A program made the translations under genes and the position numbers. A DNA stretch of 64,000 nt. Origin: Streptomyces paludis. Lineage in GTDB: Bacteria > Actinomycetota > Actinomycetes > Streptomycetales > Streptomycetaceae. The notes under the pieces were generated by a model, which was not told the origin of the DNA, made no database searches, and saw only the letters and a program-made list of their open reading frames with translations. The DNA lies in contig NZ_CP031194.1 of the NCBI RefSeq assembly GCF_003344965.1, forward strand, positions 992,001 to 1,056,000, in the 5' to 3' direction. Positions 6,634-15,415 of the stretch are shown here, one piece after another. The number at the start of each line of letters is the position of its first letter. Position 1 is the stretch's first letter.

Positions 6634-8208
6634 ATGAAGCCCCCTTCGGTACGGCCTCGTGCCCGCCGTGTCCTGGACCGTTCCCTGCTCGTGCTGGGTA
6701 CGGGTGCGCTGGCCACCGGGCTCGGCGCGCTGACCCTGGCGCCGGGCGTCAGCTCGGCCTCCAGCCACCGGGAGGCGCCGCTGATCGCCGGTGATCCCCG
6801 GGCGGACAACACGGACGTGTACGCGTTCACCAGCCCGGACAGGTCGGACACGGTGACCCTCGTCGCGAACTGGATTCCGTTCGAGGAGCCCAACGGCGGC
6901 CCGAACTTCTACGCGTTCGCCGATGACGCGCGGTACCACATCAAGATCGACAACACGGGTGACGGACGCCCCGACGTCACGTACACCTGGTGCTTCCGCA
7001 ACATCGTCCGGGACGCCGCGAACCAGTTCCTGTACAACACCGGTCCCGTGCGCACGATCGACGACCCGAATCTCAACTTCCGTCAGGTGTACGACCTGAC
7101 CGTGACCGAGAACGGCCGCGCCCGCACCCTGCTGAAGGACGCACCGGTCGCGCCGTCGCGGGTGGGCCCCGCCTCGATGCCCGACTACAAGCGCCTGCGC
7201 GACCAGGCCGTACGGGACGTGCCCGGCGGCGCGAAGGCGTTCGCCGGACAAGCCGACGACCCGTTCTTCGCCGACCTGCGGGTCTTCGACCTCCTCTACG
7301 GCGGCAACCTCAGCGAGACCGGTCAGGACACCCTGGCCGGCTACAACGTGAACTCCGTCGCCCTCCAGATCCCCAAGAAGGCCCTGGCCCTGCGCGGCAA
7401 TCCGGCCCGCAACCCGGTCGTCGGCATCTGGTCCACGACCGAACGCCAGGGTGCGGCCGTCACCGACAGCCGCGCGAAGGACAAGAGCGCCGCCCCCGGC
7501 TGGCGTCAGGTCTCCCGGCTGGGCAACCCGCTGGTCAACGAGGTCGTCGTACCGCTCCAGTACAAGGACGCCTTCAACGCGCTCTCCCCGGACCAGGACC
7601 GCACCGTGCAGCCGGTCGTCGACAAGGTCTACGACCCGATCCTGCCCAAGGTGATCCAGCAGGTGTACGGGATCCCCGCGCCGAAGACGCCGCGCGACGA
7701 CCTCGCCGAGATCTATCTGACCGGTATCTGCAAGGCGTGCGGCCCGATCAAGGCCGACCTCAACGCCCACAGCCTCAACCGGGACGCGAACCCGCGGCAG
7801 ATCGTCCCGGCCGAGGAACTCCGGCTCAACATCACGGTGCCGCCGACGGCCAAGCCCCAGCGGCTCGGCGTCCTCGCCGGCGACCTGGCCGGATTCCCCA
7901 ACGGCCGACGGCTGACCGATGACGTCATCGACATCTCCCTCCAGGCTGTCGAAGGCGCCGCACAGACCGGTGTGCTCGTCCCCGCCCTGAAGGACGGCGA
8001 CAAGGTCAACGCCAACGATGTCGGCTTCGGAAGCGTCTTCCCGTATCTGGCGCTGCCTCACACCAAGGCCGTGAACTCGCCCCGGACGGGGACCCAGCGG
8101 TCCTCGGTCCTCCATCCCGACAGCGCCGCGGCGCTCGGCGGAGTGGGCGCGCTGCTGCTCGGCGCGGGCGGGTTCCGCGTCTGGCGCCGCCGGGCCACCA
8201 CGGCCTGA
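6634..8208 (+). CDS. Secreted DUF4331 family protein, membrane-anchored
   Basis: 524 residues. The start is supported by GAGAGGAC 5 nt upstream of ATG. An N-terminal signal peptide (about residues 1-40) is followed by SSHREAPLIAGDPRADNTDVYAF, written here as SSHREAPLI and DNTDVYAF, the signature opening of DUF4331. The domain fills most of the protein. A C-terminal segment (about residues 490-515) is hydrophobic and is followed by WRRRATTA, so the protein is probably anchored outside the membrane. No function is established for DUF4331. The conserved Ser-His-Arg-Glu and Asp-Asn-Thr-Asp clusters could bind metal, which is inference, prompted by the nickel/cobalt transporter gene two places downstream. 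It is the first gene of a three-gene set. Confidence 0.9.
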   Translation: MKPPSVRPRARRVLDRSLLVLGTGALATGLGALTLAPGVSSASSHREAPLIAGDPRADNTDVYAFTSPDRSDTVTLVANWIPFEEPNGGPNFYAFADDARYHIKIDNTGDGRPDVTYTWCFRNIVRDAANQFLYNTGPVRTIDDPNLNFRQVYDLTVTENGRARTLLKDAPVAPSRVGPASMPDYKRLRDQAVRDVPGGAKAFAGQADDPFFADLRVFDLLYGGNLSETGQDTLAGYNVNSVALQIPKKALALRGNPARNPVVGIWSTTERQGAAVTDSRAKDKSAAPGWRQVSRLGNPLVNEVVVPLQYKDAFNALSPDQDRTVQPVVDKVYDPILPKVIQQVYGIPAPKTPRDDLAEIYLTGICKACGPIKADLNAHSLNRDANPRQIVPAEELRLNITVPPTAKPQRLGVLAGDLAGFPNGRRLTDDVIDISLQAVEGAAQTGVLVPALKDGDKVNANDVGFGSVFPYLALPHTKAVNSPRTGTQRSSVLHPDSAAALGGVGALLLGAGGFRVWRRRATTA

Positions 8209-8218
8209 CGCTCACGGA

Positions 8219-8269
8219 CCCGGGGGCAGGTCGGGGCTCTCCCACCGAGGACCCCGGCCTGCCTCCGGG
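8219..8269 (+). terminator. Long imperfect hairpin between DUF4331 and TPR genes
   Basis: CCCGG (8219-8223), GGCAGG (8225-8230) and CGGGG (8232-8236) pair with CCGGG (8265-8269), CCTGCC (8258-8263) and CCCCG (8252-8256). It sits 11 bp after the DUF4331 stop and 40 bp before the next start. It could be a partial terminator that lowers expression of the downstream genes, or an mRNA stabiliser. Confidence 0.55.
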
Positions 8270-8308
8270 CGGACGCCCCCCGTAACCGTCATCCCTCGAA
8301 GGAGGACT

Positions 8309-9679
8309 GTGTCCCAGCCGGCCAGCCACCCCGGTCCCCAGCCGCATTTCCTGCCGCCCGACGCGCGGCCCGACGCGCAGGCCGGTGGCAGCGGCCGAAG
8401 ACGGCTGCGCGGCGGGGTCGTCGCGCTGGCCCTGGGCGCGACGTTCTTCGCCGTGGGCGCGGTCGGGCTGACGGGACGGGACACCGCTCCCGCCGGGGGA
8501 AGCGCGACAGCGGCCGTACGGCCCGGATCTCCCGAAGCGATGCGGGAGCGGCTGCGCCGACTGCCCGAGGACGCTCCGGGCTGGGCCGCCCTGGGCATGG
8601 CCTATGTACAGCAGGCCCGTACCACCGCCGACCCGGCCACCTACGACAAGGCCGAGACCGCGCTGCGGACCTCACTGAAAGTCCAGCCGCGGGACAACTA
8701 CGCCGCCCAGACCGGGATGGGCGCACTCGCCGCCGCGCGGCACGACTTCGCGGCGGCTCTGGACTGGGGCCGCCGGGCCGTCGCCACCAATCCCGCGGGG
8801 TCCGGGGCGTACGGGGTGCTCGCCGACGCCCACACCCAGCTCGGCCAGTACGAAGCCTCCTACCAGGACGTCCAGCGCATGACCGACCTGCGGCCCGACA
8901 CCTCCTCGCTCGCCCGCGCCTCGTACACCTGGGAACTGCGCGGCGACATCCCCCGCGCCCGCGCTCTTATGGAACGCGCGCTCAACGACGCCCCGACACC
9001 CGGAGACCAGGCGTTCACCCGCGCCCATCTCGCCACCCTGGCAACGGAATCGGGGGACGCGCGCACCGGCCTGCGAGAGGCGGAGTACGGCCTGCGCGCC
9101 GCCCCCGGCGACCCCCAGCTGCTGGAGGCACGGGCCCGCGCCCACCGCGCGCTCGGCGACAGCGGGCGCGCCGTCGCGGACTACACGGCGGCGGTGGCGA
9201 TCACCCCGCTGCCCCAGTACGTCCTGGGCCTCGGCGAACTCCAGCAGTCCCTCGGCCGTACAGCCGCCGCCGAGGAGCAGTACGCGCTCCTTCGCGCACA
9301 GGAACGGCTGCGGGTGGCCGCGAAGACCCCGGCCGATGTCGATGCCATCCTCTTCGAGGCCGATCACGGCGACGCCCGGCGCGCCGTCGGCATGGGCCGT
9401 ACCGCTGTGGAGAGCCGGCCCTTCATCGCCGTACAGGATGCCTACGCCTGGGCTCTGCACCGAGCCGGACAGGACGCGCGGGCGCTGCCGTACGCGGACC
9501 TGGCCCTGGCGCTCGGCACCCGCAGCGCGCTCTCCCACTACCACCGGGCCATGATCGAACGGTCACTCGGCGACCTCGCGGCGGCCCGCCGGGACCTGGA
9601 GACCGCCCTCGCGATCGACCCGCACTTCCATCCCCTGCACGCACCCGCCGCACGGACCGCTCTGCGTGCGCTCAAGTGA
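8309..9679 (+). CDS. TPR-repeat protein with N-terminal membrane anchor
   Basis: 456 residues from GTG at 8309, with AAGGAGG just upstream (short 3-nt spacing). One hydrophobic segment at about residues 32-50 (VVALALGATFFAVGAVGL) suggests an inner-membrane anchor with the rest outside the cell. From about residue 80 onward there are repeated helix pairs with TPR spacing (AWAALGMAYVQQAR, AYGVLADAHTQLGQYE, LEARARAHRALGDSGRA, HYHRAMIERSLGDLAAA). It presumably scaffolds an interaction with the DUF4331 protein or the transporter. The stop overlaps the next start by 4 bp (GTGA), so the two are translationally coupled. Confidence 0.85.
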   Translation: MSQPASHPGPQPHFLPPDARPDAQAGGSGRRRLRGGVVALALGATFFAVGAVGLTGRDTAPAGGSATAAVRPGSPEAMRERLRRLPEDAPGWAALGMAYVQQARTTADPATYDKAETALRTSLKVQPRDNYAAQTGMGALAAARHDFAAALDWGRRAVATNPAGSGAYGVLADAHTQLGQYEASYQDVQRMTDLRPDTSSLARASYTWELRGDIPRARALMERALNDAPTPGDQAFTRAHLATLATESGDARTGLREAEYGLRAAPGDPQLLEARARAHRALGDSGRAVADYTAAVAITPLPQYVLGLGELQQSLGRTAAAEEQYALLRAQERLRVAAKTPADVDAILFEADHGDARRAVGMGRTAVESRPFIAVQDAYAWALHRAGQDARALPYADLALALGTRSALSHYHRAMIERSLGDLAAARRDLETALAIDPHFHPLHAPAARTALRALK

Positions 9680-11355
9680 ATCGGCTCCGCCTCATGAACA
9701 ACCGCAGGTTCCCCGGGATCCGCCGCGCCGCCGCACTCTGCGCCCTGACGGGGGCCCTGGCCGCCACGTCCGCCGCTGTGGCCGCCGCGCACCCTCTGGG
9801 CAACTTCACCGTCAACCACCACACAGGTCTCAGGCTCTACCCGGAGCGTGTCGACGTGACTCTCGTCGTCGACCGGGCCGAGATCGCCGCCGCGCAGGAG
9901 CGCGTACATGTCGACCGCGACTCCGACGGCACGGTCGACACGGCGGAAGCCCGCGCCCACGCCCGGCAGGAGTGCGCCGCCGCGGCCGGGCGGCTGCGGG
10001 TGGAGACCGGCGGCCACCGACTGAAATGGACACCTTCGAGCAGCTCCTTCACCTACCACCCGGGCGAGGCCGGACTCACCACGAGCCGTCTCACCTGCGC
10101 GCTCACCTCGGCGGCCGACCTGCGCCACCCGTCGGACGTCACCGTGCGCACCGGATACGACACCAGCCGGATCGGCTGGCAGGAGATCACCGCCCGCGGT
10201 ATCGGTGTCACCCTCACCCACGCCGACGTACCGGCCCGTTCGGCCACCGACGAGCTGCGCCACTATCCCACCGACCCACTGGCCGACCCGCTCGATCAGC
10301 GGTCCGCCGCACTGCGCACCACGCCGGGCGACGGGGGCGAGGCGCCGGGCGTATCGGCGGTCCTGCCCGGTGCCGGGCCCCTCACCACAGCCCTGGACCG
10401 GGTCTCCGGGGTATTCGACTCCCTCGTCGGCAGCCGCGAACTCACCGTGCCCGTGGGGCTCCTGGCGCTGCTCCTCGCCGTGGTCCTCGGCGCCTCGCAC
10501 GCGGCACTGCCGGGCCACGGGAAGACCATCATGGCGGCATACCTCGCAGGCCGGCGAGGCACCCCGAGGGACGCGGTCACGGTGGGAGCCACCGTCACCC
10601 TCACCCATACGGCCGGAGTCCTGGTCCTGGGTCTCGCCCTGCCCGTCGCCACCACACTCGCCGGCGAAACCGTACTGACCTGGCTGGGAGTGGCCAGCGG
10701 CCTCCTCGTCACCGGCATCGGCCTGTGGCTGCTGCGCGCCGCACTGCTGAACCGCCCCACCCACGGACACCACCACCATGGACACGGACACAGCCACGAC
10801 CACCCTCACGGGCACGGGCACGGGCACAGCCACGGGCACCATCACCATGGCGATGCCGGACTCCGCCCGCGCGCTGAACGGACGGAGCGGTTGCCCGGCC
10901 AGGGCCCGGCACTCGCCGTACTCACAAAGCCGCACCCTCACGAGCCGCACAGCCACCCGCCGCACCCTCACGAGCCGCACAGCCACCCGCCGCACAGCCA
11001 CCCGGCTCCCGCCGCGGTGACACGCGGCGGACTGATCGGCATGGGCATCGCGGGCGGGCTCGTCCCCAGCCCCTCCGCCCTGGTCGTCCTGCTGGGCGCC
11101 GTCGCCCTGGGCCGCACGGCCTTCGGCATCCTCCTGGTCCTGGGCTACGGACTCGGTATGGCCACCACCCTCACCCTCGCCGGCCTCATCCTCGTACGCC
11201 TGCGCGACCGTATCGACCGCACCGCGCATACGAGCGCCGCCCCCCGCCGCGCCCTCCTTCGGCGGCTGGCCCGGATCGGTCCTGTGGCCACCTCCGCCCT
11301 CGTGCTGCTCGTCGGCATCGGACTGACCCTGCGGGCCGCGGCAGGCCCCTGGTGA
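9676..11355 (+). CDS. NicO-family nickel/cobalt transporter with His-rich loop
   Basis: 559 residues. GTG at 9676 overlaps the TPR stop; an ATG at 9694 is an alternative. A signal-like N-terminus (about 1-40) leads to an external domain of about 220 residues beginning AHPLGNFTVN. The NicO membrane part has helices at about 257-277, a conserved HAALPGHGKTIMAAYL, then two more helices. A His-rich loop (about 361-391 and 417-441) follows, and three C-terminal helices start with the GGLVPSPSALVVLLGA motif. RcnA-type members export Ni/Co and others import; direction cannot be told here. The second His block is made by a perfect 30-bp tandem duplication. Linkage to DUF4331 suggests a shared role in metal handling. 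Confidence 0.88.
   Translation: MNRLRLMNNRRFPGIRRAAALCALTGALAATSAAVAAAHPLGNFTVNHHTGLRLYPERVDVTLVVDRAEIAAAQERVHVDRDSDGTVDTAEARAHARQECAAAAGRLRVETGGHRLKWTPSSSSFTYHPGEAGLTTSRLTCALTSAADLRHPSDVTVRTGYDTSRIGWQEITARGIGVTLTHADVPARSATDELRHYPTDPLADPLDQRSAALRTTPGDGGEAPGVSAVLPGAGPLTTALDRVSGVFDSLVGSRELTVPVGLLALLLAVVLGASHAALPGHGKTIMAAYLAGRRGTPRDAVTVGATVTLTHTAGVLVLGLALPVATTLAGETVLTWLGVASGLLVTGIGLWLLRAALLNRPTHGHHHHGHGHSHDHPHGHGHGHSHGHHHHGDAGLRPRAERTERLPGQGPALAVLTKPHPHEPHSHPPHPHEPHSHPPHSHPAPAAVTRGGLIGMGIAGGLVPSPSALVVLLGAVALGRTAFGILLVLGYGLGMATTLTLAGLILVRLRDRIDRTAHTSAAPRRALLRRLARIGPVATSALVLLVGIGLTLRAAAGPW
10931..10990 (+). repeat. Perfect 30-bp tandem repeat in the His-rich loop
   Basis: 10931-10960 and 10961-10990 are identical, each encoding PHEPHSHPPH-type residues in frame, and a partial third copy follows. 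Copy-number change here would alter the number of metal-binding histidines without a frameshift. Confidence 0.9.
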
Positions 11356-11370
11356 GTGGGCGAACGCGTG

Positions 11371-11401
11371 GGCCCGGTCGTTGTGATCGCTTCACCGGGC
11401 C
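11371..11401. terminator. Hairpin between convergent NicO and hydrolase genes
   Basis: GGCCCGGT (11371-11378) pairs with ACCGGGCC (11394-11401), loop 15 nt. It lies between the stops at 11355 and 11440 and may serve both directions. Confidence 0.55.
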
Positions 11402-11439
11402 TGGGCCGCCGGCTTCAGGGACGCCGTCTCCGACCGTAT

Positions 11440-12489
11440 TCACTCGCCCGCGAGCAGTGCGCGGACCGACTCGTCGGGTACGGCGGCGGGTGAGGGGTGG
11501 GTCCATCGGGCGTCGCGGGTCTTGTCGACCAGGACGGCCCGGACGCCCTCGGCGAAGTCGGGTTCGTGTACGAGCCGGGACGCCACCGCGAGGTCCCGGC
11601 GCAGACAGCCGATGAGGTCGTCGCGGGCGCCGAGGCGGAGCAGTTCGTCGGTGAGGCGCAGGCTCAGCGGGGAGGCGGCGGCCAGCAGCGCGAGCGTACG
11701 GCGGGCCCACTCGGCGCCGCCGTCGGTCCCGTCACCGCCGTCGCCGGGGGCGGCCTCCCGTACCCGGGTGCGGAGACGCTCCTCGATCTCGCCCAGGGAG
11801 CCGGGTGCGAACACCGCGTCCACGGCCGCGCGCAGGCCGTCCGGCGCGGCCGGTACGGGCCTGGCGGTCTTGGCCAGCAGGTCGTCGAGCCCGACCGTGC
11901 CCAGCGCGGCGATGAAGTCGGGGAGTTCGGCCGAGGCGACGAAGTGGGTGGCGAGCCCGGCCGTCACCGCCCGGGGGCCGTCCAGCCGGGCGCCGGTGAG
12001 TCCGAGGTAGCGGCCGTACGCACCAGGAAGACGCGGCAGGAAGTAGCAGGCCCCCACGTCGGGGACGAACCCGATCGCGGTCTCCGGCATCGCGAACACC
12101 GCCCGCTCCGTGGCCACCCGGACCGCTCCGTGGACGGAGATGCCGAGCCCGCCGCCCATGGCGACGCCGTCGATCAGGGAGACATAGGGCTTCGGATACC
12201 CGGCGATCGCCCGGTTGAGCGCGTACTCCGCGCGCAGGAAGCTGTGCGCGGTCCAGCGTTCACCCCGCAGCGCCGCGGCGCGGAGCGCGCGGACGTCGCC
12301 TCCCGCGCAGAACGCCTTGGGCAGCGCGCTGCGTACGACGACCGCGTCGATGTCCGGGTCGTCGCGCCAGCGGAACAGCGCGGCCCGCATGAGCGCCACC
12401 ATCTCCTCGTCGAGCGCGTTCAGGGCGGCGGCCCGGTCGAGCACCAGATGCGCGACGCCCGCGCGCACCGACGTGGTGACACCAGTCAT
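11440..12489 (-). CDS. 3-hydroxyisobutyryl-CoA hydrolase-like crotonase protein
   Basis: 349 residues from ATG at 12489, with AGAGGA 7 nt upstream. Crotonase-fold motifs are present: KAFCAGGDVRAL (oxyanion hole, about residues 62-73) and DGVAMGGGLGISVHG. The Glu in MPETAIGFVPDVGACYFLPRLPG, quoted here in the parts MPETAIGFVPD and GACYFLPRLPG, is typical of 3-hydroxyisobutyryl-CoA hydrolase in valine catabolism rather than of short enoyl-CoA hydratases. The C-terminal region (about 230-340) also fits the longer hydrolase subgroup. It stands alone, divergent from the helicase gene. Enoyl-CoA hydratase is the alternative annotation. Confidence 0.85.
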   Translation of the reverse strand: MTGVTTSVRAGVAHLVLDRAAALNALDEEMVALMRAALFRWRDDPDIDAVVVRSALPKAFCAGGDVRALRAAALRGERWTAHSFLRAEYALNRAIAGYPKPYVSLIDGVAMGGGLGISVHGAVRVATERAVFAMPETAIGFVPDVGACYFLPRLPGAYGRYLGLTGARLDGPRAVTAGLATHFVASAELPDFIAALGTVGLDDLLAKTARPVPAAPDGLRAAVDAVFAPGSLGEIEERLRTRVREAAPGDGGDGTDGGAEWARRTLALLAAASPLSLRLTDELLRLGARDDLIGCLRRDLAVASRLVHEPDFAEGVRAVLVDKTRDARWTHPSPAAVPDESVRALLAGE

Positions 12490-12788
12490 CGGGAATTCCT
12501 CTCGGCTGGAGGGCCTGCCCGGCTCGGGGCCGGCCCGTTCGTCCTCTCGTCCTCGCATGCTCTCCCGGGCATCGGGCGCCGGTCACACCGGCCTGTCACA
12601 TCGCCCGGGGGCGGGCCGGGGACGCGCGAGCGCCCCCTCCGTACGCCCCTCTGTACCACCGGCGCTCCGCGGGAGCCGACGGAATGGCCAACTCCGCTCC
12701 GCCGCGGCGGCCGGAGCGCTACGGTACGTGACAGGAATGTCACTCGTTCCGAAACTCTTTCCGACTTCTCCGCTTGAGGTGATCCCCC
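12490..12788. other. Divergent promoter region, no gene seen
   Basis: About 300 bp between two divergent starts. No conserved open frame is evident. The right end carries a nearly complete anti-16S match (GAGGTGATC at 12776-12784), which serves the next gene. Confidence 0.5.
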
Positions 12789-15407
12789 ATCAGCGCGACT
12801 CCCGGCTCCTCGCTGGCCGTCTGGCTGCACACCCTCGACACCGAGCGCCTCCGCCGGGTGCTGGCCGCGCGGAGCGACGCCGTGCGCGAGCCCGCCCCGC
12901 GGTCGCTCGGGGAGGCCGCCGAGCGGATGGGGCGGCTCGAATCGGTGGTGCTCGTCCTGCCGTTGCTGCCCCGGCCCGTACTCCAGACCACCGAGGCGCT
13001 GGCGGCGCTGGGCACGCCCGCGCCGGCCGGGGCGCTGGAGCGGCTGCTGGGGGTGCCCAGCGACCGGGGGCCGCTGGCCTCGGTGCTGCGCACCCTGGCC
13101 GACCACGCGCTGGTGTGGCCGTCGGGCGACGGGCGGCTGCGTATGGTGTCCGCGCTCCACCAGTGGTGGACGTCGCCGCTCGGGCTGGAGGCCCGGCTCG
13201 GCGCCCTGCTCTCCGACAAGAGTTCCGAGGAGCTGCGCCGGATCACCGAGAATCTGGGCCTGGGGGCCGGCAAGACCAGACAGGAGCGGCTGGACCGGAT
13301 CCTGGAGCACCACCGGGACCCCGCGCGCGTGCGCGAGGTGGCGGACGCGGCGCCCGAGGGCGTACGGACGCTGCTGTACGGGCAGGCCGGTGTCCCGGCC
13401 GCCGGAGTCGCCGGCGTTACGGGTGTTACGGGTGTTACGGGGGTCACCGTCGGAGGGGGCGCGCGGTACGCGGACGAGCGCTGGGCCACGGATCGCGCGC
13501 TGCTGGTGCGCCGTCACTACGGTTCGCACGCCGCCATGCCCGGCGAGGTGACGCTGGCCCTGCGCGGCCCCGACTGGCGCGCGCCCTTCGACCCGCTGCC
13601 GCCGAGACCGGATCTGCGTCCGCTGACCGCCGTCGACGTGGAGCGGGAGGCTGCGGCCGTCGCCGCCGAGCTGACCGGGCACGCCGCCGCGCTTCTCGCC
13701 GAGTGTGCCCGGCGGCCCCCGGCGCGGCTGCGGACCGGCGGGATCGGCCCGCGCGAGCTGGTCCGGCTCACCAAGGCGGCGCAGTGCCCGGAGGATGTGG
13801 CGCGGCTCGTCCTCGCGTGCGCGTACGCGGCCGGGCTGTTGGCGCGGGACGGCGAGACGCTGCCGGTCACCGGGGCGTACGACGAGTGGGCGGAGCGGGA
13901 GCCGGCCGAGCAGCTCGTCCGGCTGCTGCGCGCCTGGTGGACGCTGGGCCGTACGCCCACCCACGCGCACGACGCGGAGGGCCGGCCCCGGCCGGCGCTG
14001 GACACGGCGCCGCCGTCGCCGGAGTGCGTCCGGGACCGGCACGCGCTGCTGGCGGCGGCCGCGCGGCTGCCGGTCACCCATGGCGTGCGCGATCCGGCGG
14101 GCCTGGGGCGGCTGGTGAGCTGGCACCGGCCGCTGGCCGCCGCGCATCCGCAGGACCGGACGCCGTTCGCGGCGCTGGTACGGGAGGCGTGCCTGTTCGG
14201 GGTGCTGGCGCGCGGCGCTCTCTCACCGCTGGGCGCGGCGCTGCGCGCGGCCGGGCCGGGCGGGGTGGGACCGGGCGGGGGCGGTGACCGCGAGAGCGAC
14301 CGGAGCGGCGGAAACGATACGGCCGCGGGCGCGGCCGGGGGCGCGGGCGACGGCTCCGGTTCGGGCGACGGCTCCGGCCCGGCCGGGCTGGCGGAGTGCG
14401 CGCGGCGCCTGTTGCCGTCGGCGCTGGACCGGGCCCGTATCGGCGCGGATCTGACCGCGGTGGTCCCGGGCGTGCCCTCCGCGCGGCTGGCGGGTGTGCT
14501 GGACTCCGTCGCCGTCCGGGAGGCGCGCGGTACGGCGTCGGTCTGGCGGTTCGGCCCGGACTCGGTGCGCGGGGCGCTGGACGCGGGCCGTACCGCCGAG
14601 GAGATCACCGCCGAGCTGGCGGCCGTCGCGGAGTCGGACGCGCTGCCCCAGCCGCTCGTCTATCTGATCGCGGACACCGCCCGCCGGCACGGTCAGGTGC
14701 GGGTCGCCGGGGCGGGCTGTGTGATCCACGGCGTACAGCCCGCGCTGCTCACCGAGATCGCCTCCCACCGGCGGCTCTCCCGGCTCGGCATCCGGCCGCT
14801 CGCGCCGTCCGTCCTGCTCTCCGGGATGCCGCTGGAGGAGACCCTGACGGCGCTGCGCGCGGAGGGGTACGCGCCGGTCGCGGAGGAGAGCGACGGTACG
14901 GCGCGGGCCGAGCGGCAGGCGAGACCGCGCGCCCGGGCGGGCGCGGGCGCCGGGGCCGGTGAAGGGGCGGCCGGCAGGGCGGCGCGGGCGCGGGCCTCGG
15001 CCGTACCGCGTCCTCGGGGCGCGCGGGCGCGGGCCGGCGGGTCCCCGGCCGTCCCCGATCTGGCCGAGCTGGCGACGCTGCTGCTCGCCGCCGCGCGCGA
15101 TCCGCTGGACGGCGCGCCGTATCTGAGCCGGACCGAGGAGACGCTCGCGCACCGCTGCCCGCCCCGGCTGAGCCGGACCGAGCTGCGCAGGCTCGCCGTC
15201 GCGCTCGAAGCGGAGTCCCCGGTCACCATCGAGTACGCGGACGACGAGGCCGGGGGCGAGGGCGGTGACGGCGACGGCGAGGGGCGGACCGTTTATCTGC
15301 TGCGCGAGCCGTTCCTCGACCCGCCGGAGCTGATCGGACACTGCCCGGGCGAGCGCGGTGAGCGCTCCTTCGCGCTGTCGCGCATCCGGTCCGTCCCGCC
15401 CACGTGA
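12789..15407 (+). CDS. Helicase C-terminal-domain protein, apparent ATC start
   Basis: About 872 residues. Codons from 12789 read I/M-SATPGSSLAVWLHTLD, which looks like a real N-terminus, and GAGGTGATC, almost the full anti-16S complement, sits 4 nt upstream. There is no ATG, GTG or TTG between the stop at 12780 and GTG at 12858, so the likely start is ATC (12789) or CTG (12813). Starting at 12858 would delete a plausible conserved helix. The C-terminal third (about 610-700: PLVYLIADTARRHGQVRV, GIRPLAPSVLLSG) matches the Helicase_C_3 domain of XPB/Ssl2-like actinomycete proteins. No helicase N-terminal ATPase half is present, so catalysis is unlikely. Low-complexity inserts lie near nt 14260-14400 and 14920-15050. 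Confidence 0.85.
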   Translation: MSATPGSSLAVWLHTLDTERLRRVLAARSDAVREPAPRSLGEAAERMGRLESVVLVLPLLPRPVLQTTEALAALGTPAPAGALERLLGVPSDRGPLASVLRTLADHALVWPSGDGRLRMVSALHQWWTSPLGLEARLGALLSDKSSEELRRITENLGLGAGKTRQERLDRILEHHRDPARVREVADAAPEGVRTLLYGQAGVPAAGVAGVTGVTGVTGVTVGGGARYADERWATDRALLVRRHYGSHAAMPGEVTLALRGPDWRAPFDPLPPRPDLRPLTAVDVEREAAAVAAELTGHAAALLAECARRPPARLRTGGIGPRELVRLTKAAQCPEDVARLVLACAYAAGLLARDGETLPVTGAYDEWAEREPAEQLVRLLRAWWTLGRTPTHAHDAEGRPRPALDTAPPSPECVRDRHALLAAAARLPVTHGVRDPAGLGRLVSWHRPLAAAHPQDRTPFAALVREACLFGVLARGALSPLGAALRAAGPGGVGPGGGGDRESDRSGGNDTAAGAAGGAGDGSGSGDGSGPAGLAECARRLLPSALDRARIGADLTAVVPGVPSARLAGVLDSVAVREARGTASVWRFGPDSVRGALDAGRTAEEITAELAAVAESDALPQPLVYLIADTARRHGQVRVAGAGCVIHGVQPALLTEIASHRRLSRLGIRPLAPSVLLSGMPLEETLTALRAEGYAPVAEESDGTARAERQARPRARAGAGAGAGEGAAGRAARARASAVPRPRGARARAGGSPAVPDLAELATLLLAAARDPLDGAPYLSRTEETLAHRCPPRLSRTELRRLAVALEAESPVTIEYADDEAGGEGGDGDGEGRTVYLLREPFLDPPELIGHCPGERGERSFALSRIRSVPPT

Positions 15408-15415
15408 CGCGCCGC

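Noticed and set aside
5724..6637. Several 100-130-residue open frames after the tRNA
   Set aside because: No third-position G/C bias, no ribosome binding site with a fitting start and no recognisable domain.
13415..13450. Short GTTACGGGT tandem units as a regulatory or CRISPR-like array
   Set aside because: They are three in-frame Gly-Val-Thr codon triplets inside the helicase-domain gene; too short and with no spacers.
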